Counted from the first letter of the stretch, positions 42,061 through 53,314 are shown. The stretch: 64,000 nucleotides of DNA from Rapana venosa (GCA_028751875.1 CM054167.1:29776806-29840805); one strand, 5' to 3'. Numbers and translations are program-made. The notes: generated by a model from the letters alone, not told the origin.

Positions 42061-42329
42061 GGGAAGGGGTCTTTTGTTGGTTCCCAGACAACGTGGCTGA
42101 AGGTTGAATCTTGTAAGCAAAGAAACCAGGGAAAAATCGCAAAAGGGGGACAAGGAAAAAACGAAGCAGCAGCATGTTCTTTCGGAAGGCAAAAAACCAG
42201 CTAAATTTTCATGCAAATACTAGCATTCCTATACTTTCTTTACAGGGAAAAATAACTAAAAACAACAAAAAAAAAAAACAAAGAAAAAAAAACTGAAAAC
42301 ACAAAAACCAAAATTTCAAATTTTTCCTT

Positions 42330-43090
42330 TTCACCTATCTATAGTTTTGTACCCCGTTTGGGACACCACTGAAAAATTTTGCAACCCAACTTCCTCCACC
42401 CCCTTGCTTGCGGTTTCAATGTTTCTGGGAAATCGTCCCAACAAGGACCCTTCGTTCTCTGATGTTGCTTTTCCCTCGTTTTTCTCTGTTTTCTGCCCCT
42501 TTTTCCCCTTTGTTTTCCTTCTTGTACTGTGGGTTTCCCCGTTTGGAAACTTCCAGTCCCAAAATTTGTGGATGCCCGAACCACTTAGTTTTTCGTTTAT
42601 GTCACTAAGTCAGGAGCTCTTCATATGAACCCATTGGCAGTTTTTGTTTTGGTTTTCCCCTTCCTTATTAGGGATGTGATCTCGTATGAGATACCAAAGG
42701 AGATTGCGAAAGAATCTCATCTCCATTGCCTGTATCCTACTTTCAATGTCTGCTGTTATGGTCCACGTTTCACGTTCGTATAAAAAAAAAAATGGACATG
42801 ACCAGGGAACGCATCAGTCTGATCTTGAAGCTGATGGCGATGTTCTTGTCGTTCCAGAGGACTTTCGGTTTGGTCATTGCAGCTGTGGTCTGGGCTATCC
42901 TGGAGATAATTTCAGGTTTTGATCCTTCATCCGATACTATAACTCCCAGATGTTAAAAGCTATGGACGGTCTCAATTTTCTTGCCGTCTATACTAACTAA
43001 TATTAGTCAGTGCTGATGCCATTGGCACTAATCTTGTCATCATCAGCTGGATGAAATCTGCACTGAACGGCATACCACATGCCAAAGTGG
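42330..43090 (-). pseudogene. LINE ORF2 C-terminal region, copy C
   Basis: Degraded counterpart of 49640-50345. The minus strand retains pieces around AIASKIRL-, MRSLV- and TWTI-type sequence and a tail near 42340-42440. See the copy D entry for the readable version. Confidence 0.7.
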
Positions 43091-43094
43091 CTTT

Positions 43095-43129
<35 letters not shown>

Positions 43130-43240
43130 TTCTTTATATCAAGGATCATGGAATAAGCACTTATGTGCTTTTTTTACGCCCAGTCCCCGTGTGTATGCAA
43201 TTTTTATAAATTCTGCCATCGTTCCCACCGGCACACAATT
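43095..43240 (-). mobile_element. SINE tail fragment, copy C
   Basis: (TTTA)n, TATATCAAGGATCATGGAAT, TTTTACGCCCAGTCCCCGTG, then CATCGTTCCCACCGGCACAC, after which the sequence leaves the SINE. Confidence 0.8.
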
Positions 43241-43367
43241 CTTTCACAATTCGGCTTTCCTTCATCAAGGTGATTTTACCACCTTTGAAGTATAATGAAA
43301 CACGACATAGCCTAACCTAATACAACGAAATATTGGGGCCAAGCACTACTACATAAACGATATAGGA

Positions 43368-43720
43368 AGGTGGCAGGATTATTAAGACGTTCGCCTGCCA
43401 ACCAGTAAACCGTGGGGTTGTGGGTTCGATTCCAGTCCCCGCCCTTCTTCTTCCCAGTTTGACAAAAAAAAATCGAACTGAATGTCAAAGTCCTTCGGAT
43501 GAGACTAAAAAACCGAGGCCCCCGTTGTTCGAACGCAAAGCAGAACATCATTGCGCCCCATGCTAAATCCTTTTTCCGCTTTTTTTGGAAGAGTAGGCCT
43601 TTTTGGGTGTGCCGGTGGAAACAGATGACAAAATTTATAAAACCGCATACAAATGGGGACTGGATGATATAAAAAAGAAGCACATGAGTGCTTATTATAT
43701 CCTGTTTTATCAAAGGAATA
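43368..43720 (+). mobile_element. SINE, second-head subfamily, copy C
   Basis: Head GGTGGCAGGATTATTAAGAC, GTTCGCCTGCCAACCAGTAA, GGTTCGATTCC (B box), then the TCGAACTGAATGTCAAAGTC block and the shared body. Matches 50605-50955 with more homopolymer noise. Confidence 0.82.
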
Positions 43721-43854
43721 TATAAATATAAATCTTACAAACATAACCCCATACTGTCACAACCTAAACATACAACCAAACCACAAACACATACAACAAC
43801 ACACAAAAAAACAATAACACGCGTGCTGTATTTTTACAAAAAAAGGATAAAAAA

Positions 43855-44275
43855 ACCACCACCACCACCCCAACAACCCCCCCACCACCCCCACACCTCA
43901 CCCCCCCACCCTCCCCTACACTTCCTCCCTTTCCCCCCCACCCCCTCACCACACCTATCCCCCCCACCCCACCCCACCCCTCCTCCCCCCCCCCCCCCCC
44001 CTCCCCACCCCCCCCCCCCCCCCCCCCACCCCCACCCCTACCCCTACCCCCTCCACCTTTTCTGCCAAAAAAGCGTTGTCATGGCAACTCATCGACCACC
44101 AGCATGTTTGAGAAGGGACCAAGGGGAGATAAAATGTGGAAAAGTTTGGGGGGGAAGGGGGCCATGGGGGGGGGGGGGGGGGCAGGGGAGGGGGTGCGCG
44201 GGGGGGGGGGGGGGGGGGGTGGGGGGGTGGGGGGGGGGGGGGGGTGAGGGGGGGGGAGGAAAAAATAGAGTAAAC
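43855..44275. repeat. C-rich then G-rich low-complexity block, copy C
   Basis: C-rich 43855-44060, about 90 bp of complex sequence (GTTGTCATGGCAACTCATCG), then G runs 44147-44265. Pro-rich and Gly-rich frames are artefacts. Confidence 0.85.
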
Positions 44276-44309
44276 AGGGCTGGGCACGAAATACGTGAAA
44301 ACTCAAAAT

Positions 44310-44480
44310 TATGTATACATACACACATACATACATACATACATACATACCTACATACATACATACATACATACATACATACAGACAGACAGACAGACAG
44401 ACAGACACAGGTGCACGTGTGCGAACATGTCCGCGCGCGCGCAGGCACGCACGCACACACACACACACACACAAATAATG
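44310..44480. repeat. (CATA)n, (CAGA)n and CA microsatellites, copy C
   Basis: CATA tetranucleotides, then CAGA, a short GC-rich purine/pyrimidine alternating piece (CCGCGCGCGCGCAGGC) that could favour Z-DNA, then CA. Confidence 0.9.
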
Positions 44481-44494
44481 AGGGTAGGATTTTT

Positions 44495-44575
44495 TTTTAA
44501 AAGTTGTGTAAACTTAAATCTTTTACCCTCAATAAAGATCTTTTTGGACTTGACTTGACTTGACACACACACAAC
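44495..44575 (+). mobile_element. Retroposon 3' end with (GACTT)n terminus, copy C
   Basis: TAAACTTAAATCTTTTACCC, TCAATAAAGATC and repeated GACTT pentamers, then CA. Same structure at 51730-51795. Confidence 0.6.
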
Positions 44576-45018
44576 ACGCACACACGCACGAACGCATACA
44601 CGCTTACAACGCACGTACCACGCACGCACACAAACACGCACACACAACATCACTTTAAATGAACAGACTTTAAAATCGAAAATACACACAGACACACACT
44701 TGCATGAATCATGCATGCATGTGCGCGCACAACACAAGCAAAACACGTACACACGTACGCACCTTTACTAAAAACGAACACAAGCGTACACCACACACAC
44801 ACACACACACACACAAACACCACCACACACACACAACACACACCCACACACACAAACACACACATACACACACACTACAACACACAAACACACACTCACA
44901 TACACATACAAACAACACACACACACAAGCACACACACACAAAACGCCACACACACACACATACACAAACACAAAAAACACACAAACACACAAAAGCACA
45001 CACACACATACACACACT
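44576..45018. repeat. CA microsatellite with CACG segments, copy C
   Basis: Long CA-dominated tract with a short complex insert at 44655-44770. Confidence 0.9.
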
Positions 45019-45069
45019 GTATCGAAAGAATCATAAAGACAAGGTCTTTTCAGGCATGCCATTAGAATT

Positions 45070-45200
45070 TTTTTTTTCTTTCTTCCCCCCCCCCCCCCCA
45101 TCCCTCCTTTTTTTCAAAGGGGGGGGGGGATTGGGGGGGGGTGAGGGGATTTGAGGGTGGGGATTTGTGTGTGTGTTGGGGAAGGGGGGGGGGGGACGGA
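45070..45200. repeat. Poly-C/poly-G pair, copy C
   Basis: C run followed after about 20 bp by G runs, forming a possible C/G hairpin. The same pair occurs at 52320-52375 in copy D. Confidence 0.75.
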
Positions 45201-45424
45201 GGAAGGAGAGGAGTATGACGAGTCTCTTACGGAAGCTTTTTCCCAAAAGACAGGTCCTTAGTTTTAAAATTTAAAAAAATACTGTCCTTGAGAATTTTTT
45301 GTTGTTGTTGTTAAAAGGGGTGTTCGAGATTTTAAAATTTAGAAAAAAAAATAACAAAAAAGAAAACAAGAAAAAAGTATGAGTAAGGGATAATCAGAAG
45401 CTGTTTGGAAATTTCTTTTTTTTT

Positions 45425-45545
45425 TCTGTTTATTTCGAGGATCGTGGAATAAACACTCATGTTTAGGGTTTCTCTTGGTGTGTTTTTTACATCCAGTCCC
45501 CTTGTGCGTGCGGTTTTGTAAAAATCTTGTCATCCGTTTGTAGAA
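45425..45545 (-). mobile_element. SINE tail fragment with internal insert, copy C
   Basis: TTTCGAGGATCGTGGAATAA then, after a short TTTAGGGTTTCTCTTGGTG insert, ACATCCAGTCCCCTTGTGCG and TTGTCATCCG. Counterpart at 52660-52780. Confidence 0.75.
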
Positions 45546-45594
45546 GGGTTTATTTAAACAGTTCTCATAATTATCTTTTAGTTATTCTCTATTC

Positions 45595-45770
45595 GTGTGT
45601 GTGTGTGTGTGTATGTTTTTTGTGTTGTGTGTGGTGTGTGTGTGGTGTGTGTGTGGTTTTGTGTGTGTTGTGTGTGTGTGTGTGTGTGTGTGTGTGGGGT
45701 GTGTGTGTGTGGGTGTGTGTGTGTGTGTGGGTGTGGTGTGTGTGTGTGTTTGTTGTTGTTGTTGTTGTTT
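45595..45770. repeat. GT microsatellite, copy C
   Basis: GT tract ending in (GTT)n. Source of a cysteine/valine-rich false frame. Confidence 0.9.
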
Positions 45771-45989
45771 TTAATGCATGTTGAACAATGGCAATGAGGA
45801 TGCAGAATGATACTGCTGTTTAGGTGCGTGGCTTTGAGACTATTTGACAGGGTTGACTCTACGCTTAAATATCATAAAAATATTCCCGGCGTCAAACGGG
45901 CCCGAGAGATACAGACACCTGCAGTGCTGGTCAGAAGAAGACTTCCTAAAAAAAACAACCACCAACCTTAAAGTCTAAATTAAGAAGTC

Positions 45990-46031
45990 TTTGTATAGAG
46001 AGAGAGAAAGAGGAGAGGAGAGAGAGAGAGA

Positions 46032-46071
<40 letters not shown>

Positions 46072-46240
46072 CGAGAGATAGACACAGACACAGATACAGA
46101 CAGAGAGAATGAATGAATGACTGAGTGAATGAATGAATGAATGAATAATGAATGAATGAAAGAATGATGAATGAATGAATGAATGAATGAATGAATGAAT
46201 GAATAAATGAATGAATGGATGAATGAATGAATGAATGAAT
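45990..46240. repeat. (GA)n, (GACA)n and (GAAT)n microsatellites, copy C
   Basis: Three simple repeats in series, ending in many TGAA tetranucleotides. Counterpart 53225-53485. Confidence 0.92.
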
Positions 46241-46439
46241 GCATCATCTTAATTTTTCAAGGGTTTTACATAGCATTCACTTTTTTTTCATCTGGCCCTT
46301 GCCCTGATTAGGAACTATCAAAACAAACACAAAAAAAATATTTTTTACAGCAAAACAAAACAAAAAAAAACGAACATAAACAACCAGCCAACCAACCCAA
46401 AAAAAACCAAAACAAACCAAAAATTAAAATAATAACTCC

Positions 46440-47125
46440 CCCACAAACACACACACACACCCCACAAAACTCACAACACAACACACTCACACCACACACA
46501 CACACAAAACAAACACACAACACACAAAACACTCACACACAAAAACCACAACCAACACCACTCAACACCACACACACACTCAAAACCCCACACACACACA
46601 CACACCCCCACACACCACACACACCCCACACACACTCACACCACACACATCACTCGCTTTTTTTTCTTTAGATAGATGGCTTGATGAAAAAAAGCAAATG
46701 CACTGCTTATTCAATGTACCATCTGAAAATAAAAGTTTGGGCTTTGACTTTGACTTGACACACACACACACTCCCCACAAATCACTCAACACACACCACA
46801 CACACAACCACACACACTCAAATCACACACACACCACACACACACTCACACACACACACACACCACACACACACACAACAAAACAACACCACACACAACA
46901 CACACACACCTCACACCACACCACCACTCACAAAAACACACAACACATACACACTCACACACAGAGACACACACACACCTACCCCACAAAACACAAAACA
47001 CACTCACACACACAAAACACACACACACTCACACATACAACACTCACACACACACACCAAAACCCACACACCCCTCACGCACACACACTCACACACAACA
47101 ACACACTACACACACAAAAACACCC
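46440..47125. repeat. CA microsatellites flanking a LINE/SINE tail, copy C
   Basis: CA-rich 46440-46650 and 46758-47125 surround the tail element at 46655-46757. Confidence 0.88.
46655..46757 (+). mobile_element. LINE/SINE 3' tail with (GACTTT)n terminus, copy C
   Basis: TTCTTTAGATAGATGGCTTG, AAGCAAATGCACTGCTTATT, CAATGTACCATCTGAAAATA, then GACTTTGACTTGAC. Opposite orientation to 24396-24520. Confidence 0.72.
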
Positions 47126-47126
47126 C

Positions 47127-47345
47127 ACACCCTTCGGATGAGACTATAAACAAATGCCCCGTGTGCGAACGCACGCAGAACATCTTGCGCATACGTTAAA
47201 TCCTGTTTCGCTTTTCGGAAAAAGTAGGCCATTGTGTGCCGGTGAAACAGATGACAAAATTGACAAAACCGCATACAACGGGGACTGGCCGGAAGAAAAA
47301 AAAAAAGCACATAAGTCTTATTCCATTATCCTCGATATAAAAGGG
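47127..47345 (+). mobile_element. SINE body, 5'-truncated at a CA tract, copy C
   Basis: CCTTCGGATGAGACTATAAA, GTGTGCGAACGCACGCAGAA, GTAGGCCATTGTGTGCCGGT, CGGGGACTGG..; the tail is CTTATTCCATTATCCTCGAT. The head is replaced by CA repeats. Confidence 0.82.
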
Positions 47346-47594
47346 AAAAAATAAAAAAATAAAAGAATAAATAAATAAAAAAACACACACACACAGACAC
47401 ACACATACACACACACCACAGACAATGCTTGACTATTTTAATGGACTAGACAAAATTTTTCTTAGCCCAAAAAAAAAAAAATCCAACAACCAGAGACTGA
47501 CTCCTACTACATAGACATCAGGTTTCCACCGTAAGCATCTACCCCCGTTTCCCTGTGGGACTATCTTTGCATTGTCATCAAACCATCCTATCGG

Positions 47595-47606
47595 TGGAAG
47601 GGGGGG

Positions 47607-47640
<34 letters not shown>

Positions 47641-47735
47641 GGAGGAGAAGGAGATGAGGGAATGGTGAAGGGGGGGATGGGGAGGGGTAGGGGGGTGGGG
47701 GGGGGAGGGGGCAGGGAGGGAGCGGGGAGAAGTCA
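47595..47735. repeat. G-rich block, copy C
   Basis: G run of more than 25 at 47614-47639, then G-rich sequence with T and A. Shorter in copy D (54838-54950). Confidence 0.8.
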
Positions 47736-47829
47736 GAAAATGGGAGATGGACAGAAAGGCACGGCCGCGGCAAAGAGTCTACTGGTACACTCCGGGTTAG
47801 ATTGCAGGGTCATGTTATCTCTATATTTA

Positions 47830-48375
47830 GTGAGTGTGTGTGGTGTGTGGGGTGGGGTGTGTGTGTGGGGTGTGTGTGTGTGTGTGGTGTGGTGTGTGTG
47901 TGTGTGTTGTGGGGTGTGTATTGTGTGTGGGGTAGAGAGAGGAGAGAGAGATAGATAGAGGAGAGATAGATAGATAAATAGATAGATAGATAGATAAGGT
48001 AGAAGAAGGGTAGATAGATAGATTGATAGAAGAAGATGATAGATAGTAGGGTAGATGATAGATAGATAGATTGATAGAAGATAGTAGAAGATAGAAAATA
48101 GATAGGTGGGTTGGGTGGATGGATGGATGGATGGATGGATAGATGGGGGGTGGGTAGGGGGAGAGAGAGGGGAGAGAGGGGAGAAGAAGATAGATAGAAG
48201 ATAGAAGATAGATAGATAGTAGTGATAGATAGATAGGTAGATAGATGTCGATAGTAGATAGATAGATAGATAGATGATAGATAGATAGATAGATAGAGAT
48301 AGATGATAGAAGATAGATAGAGATAGATAATAGATAGATAGATAGAAGATAGAAGATGAAGATAGTGAAGATGAT
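47830..48375. repeat. GT then (GATA)n microsatellites, copy C
   Basis: GT 47830-47930, then GATA tetranucleotides broken by many single-base losses and by GGAT and GAGA segments. Counterpart 55070-55650 is nearly perfect, which shows how noisy copy C is. Confidence 0.9.
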
Positions 48376-48379
48376 AGAA

Positions 48380-48600
48380 AGGTAAAGGTGTCCAAAACTT
48401 AAGGTCGTAGGGGAGAGGCGCAGGGGGACTCACTTCTCTAGGGCCAGCAATTGAGGGCGGCACCATCTCCTCTCCTCGCGCTTTTTTTTTTCTTCCCGAC
48501 CCTAAAGAGGGCAGGTACCCTTTACAGCTGGGTGAACTGGGGAACTTTGAAGCCAGGCGCAAACGGCACCATCCAAGGGGGGAACCAGGGTGGGGGGTGG
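48380..48600 (-). mobile_element. Chimeric tRNA/5S-derived SINE, copy C
   Basis: GTAAAGGTGTCC, GACCCTAAAGAGGGCAGGTA, TACAGCTGGGTGAACTGGGG; the 5S-like end is cut by a G run. Counterpart 55648-55905. Confidence 0.68.
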
Positions 48601-48639
48601 GGGTTTTTTTAATTTCCTTCCTTCCTTCATCCCTTGGTC

Positions 48640-48910
48640 GGGACGACCGTTGGGGTACCCGCACGGACGCTGCAAGTGGACCGCCAAATGGTTCTGTCCT
48701 GGGCTGCTTTCAGGAGGTTTGGTACAGTGAGGCCGGTCCACTCCTTGATGTTGGATATCCAGCTTTTGCGTGGTCGTCCCTGCCTCCTTGCTCCTTCCAC
48801 CATTCCCTGCAGGACTGTCTTTGACAGGCTGTTATGCCTTGTTTTGTGGCCAAACCATTTCAATTTCCTCCGTTTGACTGTATCTAGCAATGGTTCTTGT
48901 TTGCCAGCCA
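48640..48910 (-). pseudogene. LINE ORF2 C-terminal fragment (KWFGH type)
   Basis: The minus frame is open and encodes RRKLKWFGHKTRHNSLSKTV, QGRPRKSWISNIKEWTGL and a GTPTVVPTKG end. This is the well-known C-terminal part of an abundant invertebrate non-LTR element in which KWFGH..RH precedes RKSW..N.KEWT. The rest of the protein is absent. It lies between copies C and D and is not duplicated in the window, although a copy to the left of C could fall in the gap. Confidence 0.85.
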
Positions 48911-48934
48911 AATACAGCAAAATACACTTTGATA

Positions 48935-49039
48935 AATGACGAGAAATGTCTTGCACTGGCTTCCTGTAAAGGTAAGCATATAGCACAAAACTTCAACATT
49001 CTCCTTCAAGGTATTTACTTTAGATAACATACTTTGATT

Positions 49040-49133
<94 letters not shown>

Positions 49134-49350
49134 GAATGACAATAACAATGACAATGACAAATTCTTTTTTTCAAGGATAATGAATAAGCACTCATTTGCT
49201 TTTTTACATCCAGTCCCCGCACGTAGGGTTACATCTTAATTATAACGAGAGAGAGAGAGAGAGGTCTTTCACTGGTTTCATGTAAAGGCAAACATATGGC
49301 ATAAACTTTGAAAATTCTCTTTCAAGGACTTATCTTTAGAAAACGTACTT
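48935..49350 (+). pseudogene. LINE C-terminal fragments (LHWLP type) around a GA/GACA tract
   Basis: At 48945-49015 one frame gives LHWLPVKVSI then a stop and HKTSTFSFKV, the LHWLPV.ARI..K motif near the end of many invertebrate reverse transcriptases. A second, related piece lies at 49265-49345. Between them are (GA)n and (GACA)n at 49045-49135 and a SINE tail piece at 49170-49225. Both fragments are short and broken. Confidence 0.65.
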
Positions 49351-49640
49351 TGATGAATAATGAGGGAAGGGTCTTTTGTTGGCTTCCTGCAGACATACAC
49401 GTGGCTGAAGTGCTGAATCTTGTAAAGCAAATAAACCAAGGGAGAAAATGCGCGCATGGACAAGGAAAACTGAAGCAGCAGCATGTTCTTTCTGAAGGCA
49501 AAAAACCAGCTGAATTTTCATGCAAATACTATGCATCTCCTATACATACTTTACACGGAAATATAATCTAAAACACAAAAAAACAAAAAATAAATAAAGC
49601 ACCAAAATCTGAAAACAACACAAGACACAACAATGCAATA
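49351..49640. other. Unassigned sequence in copy D
   Basis: Includes GCTGAATCTTGTAAAGCAAA, a TATAGCGCT-module relative, and an A-rich stretch. No gene recognised. Confidence 0.4.
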
Positions 49641-50345
49641 TCCTTCACTTTCACCTATCCTATAGTCTTGTACACCGTTTGGGACACCACAGAAGATTTT
49701 GCAACCAACTTCCTCCACTCCTTGCTTGCGGTTTTCAATGTTTTTGTGGCAAATCGTTCCACTCAAGGACCCTTCGTTCTCTGGTGTTGTCTTCTTCCCA
49801 TCGTTTTCTCTGTTGTCTGCCTCATCTTCTTCGTCTCCCTCCTTGTACTGTTGTTCCCTGTAGTAGGACAAGTCTTAAGATGGTCCGATTGGCAGTTTAA
49901 ATTCTGGTTTTCCCTTCCTTATTAGGGATGTGATCTCTGCATGAGATACCAAAGGAGATTGCGAAAGCATCTCATCTCCATTGCCTGTATCCTTCTTTCA
50001 ATGTCTGCAGTTATTGTCCATGTTTCACTTTTGTATAAAAAAAATATGGACATGACCAGGTAACGCATCAGTCTGATCTTGAAGCTGATGGCGATGTTCT
50101 TGTTGTTCCAGAGGACTTTTGGTTCGGTCATTGCAGCTGTGGTCTGGGCTGTCCTGGAGAGAATTTCAGGCTTTGATCCTTCATCCGATACTATAGCTTC
50201 CAGATGTTAATAGCTATGGACGGTCTCAATTTTCTTGCCGTCTATACTAACTAATATTAGTCAGTGCTGATGCCATTGGCACTAATCTTGTCATCATCAG
50301 CTGGGTTATTTCTGCATTGAACGGCATACCACACGCCGAAGTGGC
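49640..50345 (-). pseudogene. LINE ORF2 C-terminal region, copy D
   Basis: Minus strand, in order: an IDGKKIETV stretch and SDEGSKPEILSRTAQTTAAM (50250-50115), WNNKNIAISFKIRLMRYLVM, TWTITADIERRIQAMEMRCF (to about 49930), and, after frame changes, EWRKLVAKSSVV near 49700. These are characteristic of the same non-LTR group as the KWFGH fragment at 48640. A stop follows HSY near 50205 and shifts occur near 49920 and 49750, so it is dead. Confidence 0.82.
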
Positions 50346-50480
50346 TTTTTATTTATTTATTCATTTATTCATTCTTTTATATCGAGGATAATGGAATAAG
50401 CCCTTATGTGCTTTTTACACCCAGTCCCCGTGTGTATGCAGTTTTTGTAAACTATGTCATCCGTTCCCATCGGCACACAA
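50345..50480 (-). mobile_element. SINE tail fragment, copy D
   Basis: (TTTA)n, TTTTATATCGAGGATAATGG, ACACCCAGTCCCCGTGTGTA, GTCATCCGTTCCCATCGGCA, then unrelated sequence. Confidence 0.82.
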
Positions 50481-50604
50481 TTCTTTCACAATTCGGTTTT
50501 CCTTCATCAAGGTAATTTTGCCACCTTTGAAGTATAATGCAACACGACATAGCCTAACCTAATACAACGAAATATTCGGGCCAAGCACTACTACATAAAC
50601 GATA

Positions 50605-50955
50605 TAGGAAGGTGGCAGGATGGTTAAGACGTTCGCCTGCCAACAAGTAAACCGTGAGGTTGTGGGTTCGATTCGCAGTCTCGCCCTTTCTTCCCAGTTT
50701 GACAAAAAAATCGAACTGAATGTCAAAGTCCTTCGGATGAGACTATAAAGCGAGGCCCCGTGTTCGAACGCAAGCAGAACATCTTGCGCACATGCTAAAT
50801 CCTGTTCCGCTTTTCGGAAGAGTAGGCCATTGTGTGCCGGTGGAAACAGATGACAAAATTTATAAAACCGCATACACATGGGGACTGGATGTATATAAAA
50901 AAGCACATGAGTGCTTATTCCATTATCCTCGATATCAAAGAATATATAAATATAA
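50605..50955 (+). mobile_element. Full-length SINE, second-head subfamily (best copy)
   Basis: Head AGGTGGCAGGATGGTTAAGA, CGTTCGCCTGCCAACAAGTA, AACCGTGAGGTTGTGGGTTC with B box GGTTCGATTCG; then TCGAACTGAATGTCAAAG, CCTTCGGATGAGACTATAAA and the same body and CCATTATCCTCGATAT tail as the main family at 12624. Only the first 110 bp or so differ from that family. Confidence 0.87.
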
Positions 50956-51114
50956 TACACAATACAACGCATCACCATCCACCATACTACTCTACAACAT
51001 CATACACAGTACAACAACACACAAACACAACAATACACACACACACACAAAAAAAACAATATAACACGTCTGCCTGCTGCTATCTACAACATACCTCTCT
51101 ATCCTAAGGGATAA

Positions 51115-51421
51115 CCCCACCACCACCACCACACCACACACCACCCCACCCACTTCCCCCTCTCCCTCTCCTCCCTCCCCACCCCTCCTTCACTTACAAC
51201 GCTATCCACCACCACCCACCACCACCACCCCTACCCCCACCCTCATCCCTCCCCTTTCTCCTGCCACCCCCCCCCCCACCCCCCCCCCCCCCCACCCCTA
51301 CCCCCTACCCCCTCCACCTTTTCTGCCAAAAAGCGTTGTCATGGCAACTCATCGACCACCAGCATGTTTGGAGAAGGGACAAGGGGGAGATAAAATGTGG
51401 AAAGATTGGGGGAAGGGGCAT

Positions 51422-51470
<49 letters not shown>

Positions 51471-51500
51471 GGGGAGGGGGGAGGAAGAGGAGGGGAAGAT
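51115..51500. repeat. C-rich then G-rich block, copy D
   Basis: C/A-rich 51115-51310, complex GTTGTCATGGCAACTCATCG piece, then about 50 G at 51422-51470. Counterpart of 43855-44275. Confidence 0.85.
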
Positions 51501-51549
51501 AGAGTGACAGGGCTGGCACGAAATACGTGAAAACTCACATTATGTAACA

Positions 51550-51705
51550 TACACACATACATACATACATACATACATACATACATACATACATACATAC
51601 ATACATACATACAGACAGACAGACAGACAGACAGACACAGGTGCACGTGTGCGAACATGTCCGCGCGCGCGCAGGCACGCACGCACACACACACACACAC
51701 ACAAT
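51550..51705. repeat. (CATA)n, (CAGA)n and CA microsatellites, copy D
   Basis: Clean version of 44310-44480, including the CCGCGCGCGCGCAGGC alternating segment. Confidence 0.93.
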
Positions 51706-51729
51706 AATGAGGGTAGGATTTTTTTTTAA

Positions 51730-51795
51730 AAGTTGTGTAAACTTAAATCTTTTATCCTCAATAAAGATCATTTTGACTTGACTTGACTTGACACA
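51730..51795 (+). mobile_element. Retroposon 3' end with (GACTT)n terminus, copy D
   Basis: AACTTAAATCTTTTATCCTC, AATAAAGATC, then GACTTGACTTGACTTGAC. Confidence 0.6.
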
Positions 51796-52012
51796 CACAC
51801 ACACACGCACACACGCACGCACGCATACACGCATACACGCACGTACGCACGCACGCACACACAACACGCACACACATACATCACTTTAAATGAACAGACG
51901 TAAAATCGAAAATACACACAGACACACACTTGCATGAATGCATGCATGCATGTGCGCGCACACACAAGCACACACGTACACACGTACGCACCTTTACTGA
52001 AACGAACACAAG

Positions 52013-52092
<80 letters not shown>

Positions 52093-52250
52093 CCATACAC
52101 ATACACACACACAGCACACACAAAACACACACTCACATACACATACAAACACACACACACACAAGCACACACACACACACGTCACACACACACACATACA
52201 CAAACACAAACACACACAAACACACACACAAGCACACACACACATACACA
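51796..52250. repeat. CA microsatellite, copy D
   Basis: Long CA tract with CACG at the start and a complex insert at 51880-52010, which corresponds to 44655-44770. Confidence 0.93.
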
Positions 52251-52317
52251 CACTGTATCGAAAGAATCATAAGACAGGTCTTTTCAGGCATGCCATTAGA
52301 TTTTTTTTCTTTCTTCC

Positions 52318-52375
52318 CTCCCCCCCCCCCCCCCCATCCCTCCTTTTTTTCAAGGGGGGGGGGGGGGGGATTGGG
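52318..52375. repeat. Poly-C/poly-G pair, copy D
   Basis: C run of about 16 followed by G run of about 17 with a short spacer. A perfect potential hairpin. Confidence 0.8.
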
Positions 52376-52659
52376 AGGGGGGTGAGGGGATTTGAGGGTG
52401 GGGATTTGTGTGTGTGTTGGGGAAGGGGGGGGGACGGAGGAAGGAGAGGAGTATGACGAGTCTCTTACGGAAGCTTATTCCAAAAGACAGGTCCTTAGTT
52501 TTAAAATTTAAAAAAATACTGTCCTTGAGAATTTTTTGTTGTTGTTGTTAAAAGGGTGTTCGAGATTTTAAAATTTAGAAAAAAAATAACAAAAAAGAAA
52601 ACAAGAAAAAAGTATGAGTAAGGGATAATCAGAAGCTGTTTGGAAATTTCTTTTTTTTT

Positions 52660-52780
52660 TCTGTTTATTTCGAGGATCGTGGAATAAACACTCATGTTTA
52701 GGGTTTCTCTTGGTGTTTTTTTTACATCCAGTCCCTTTGTGCGTGCGGTTTTGTAAAAATCTTGTCATCCGTTTGTAGAA
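52660..52780 (-). mobile_element. SINE tail fragment with internal insert, copy D
   Basis: Counterpart of 45425-45545 with the same TTTAGGGTTTCTCTTGGTG insert, so the insert is real and predates the C/D split. Confidence 0.78.
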
Positions 52781-52829
52781 GGTTTCATTTAAACAGTTCT
52801 CATAATTATCTTCTAGTTATTCTCTATTC

Positions 52830-52888
52830 GTGTGTGTGTGTGTGTGTGTATGTTTGTGTGTGTGTGTGTGTGTGAGTGTTGTGTGTGT

Positions 52889-52958
<70 letters not shown>

Positions 52959-53005
52959 GTGGTGTGTGTGTGTGTGTGTTGTGGTTGTTGTTGTTGTTGT
53001 TGTTT
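52830..53005. repeat. GT microsatellite, copy D
   Basis: Near-perfect GT tract ending in (GTT)n. Confidence 0.95.
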
Positions 53006-53224
53006 TTAATGCATGTTGATCAATGGCAATGAGGATGGCAGAATGATACTGCTGTTGAGGTGCGTGTGCTTTGAGACTATTTGACAGGGTTGTACTCTAC
53101 GCTTACTATCATAATATATTCCCGGCGTCAAACGGGCCCGAGAGATACAGACACCTGCAGTGCTGGTCAGAAGAAGACTTCCTAAAAAAAACAACCACCA
53201 ACCCCTTAAAGTCTAAATAAGAAG

Positions 53225-53243
53225 TCTTTGTATTTAGAGAGAG

Positions 53244-53314
<71 letters not shown>

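Larger units (their letters stand above)
41501..48595. repeat. Second large direct duplication, copy C
   Basis: Same order and orientation as copy D (48930-55905): LINE fragments, second-head SINE, C/G-rich block, CATA and CAGA tracts, CA tract, SINE tail, GT tract, GA and GAAT tracts, LINE tail, CA tract, SINE body, G-rich block, GATA tract and 5S-type SINE. Copy C has many homopolymer and small-indel differences; copy D is cleaner. Confidence 0.9.

Noticed and set aside
43688..44500. 270-codon Pro/Gly-rich frame
   Set aside because: It crosses C runs, G runs and CATA repeats and is not maintained in copy D.
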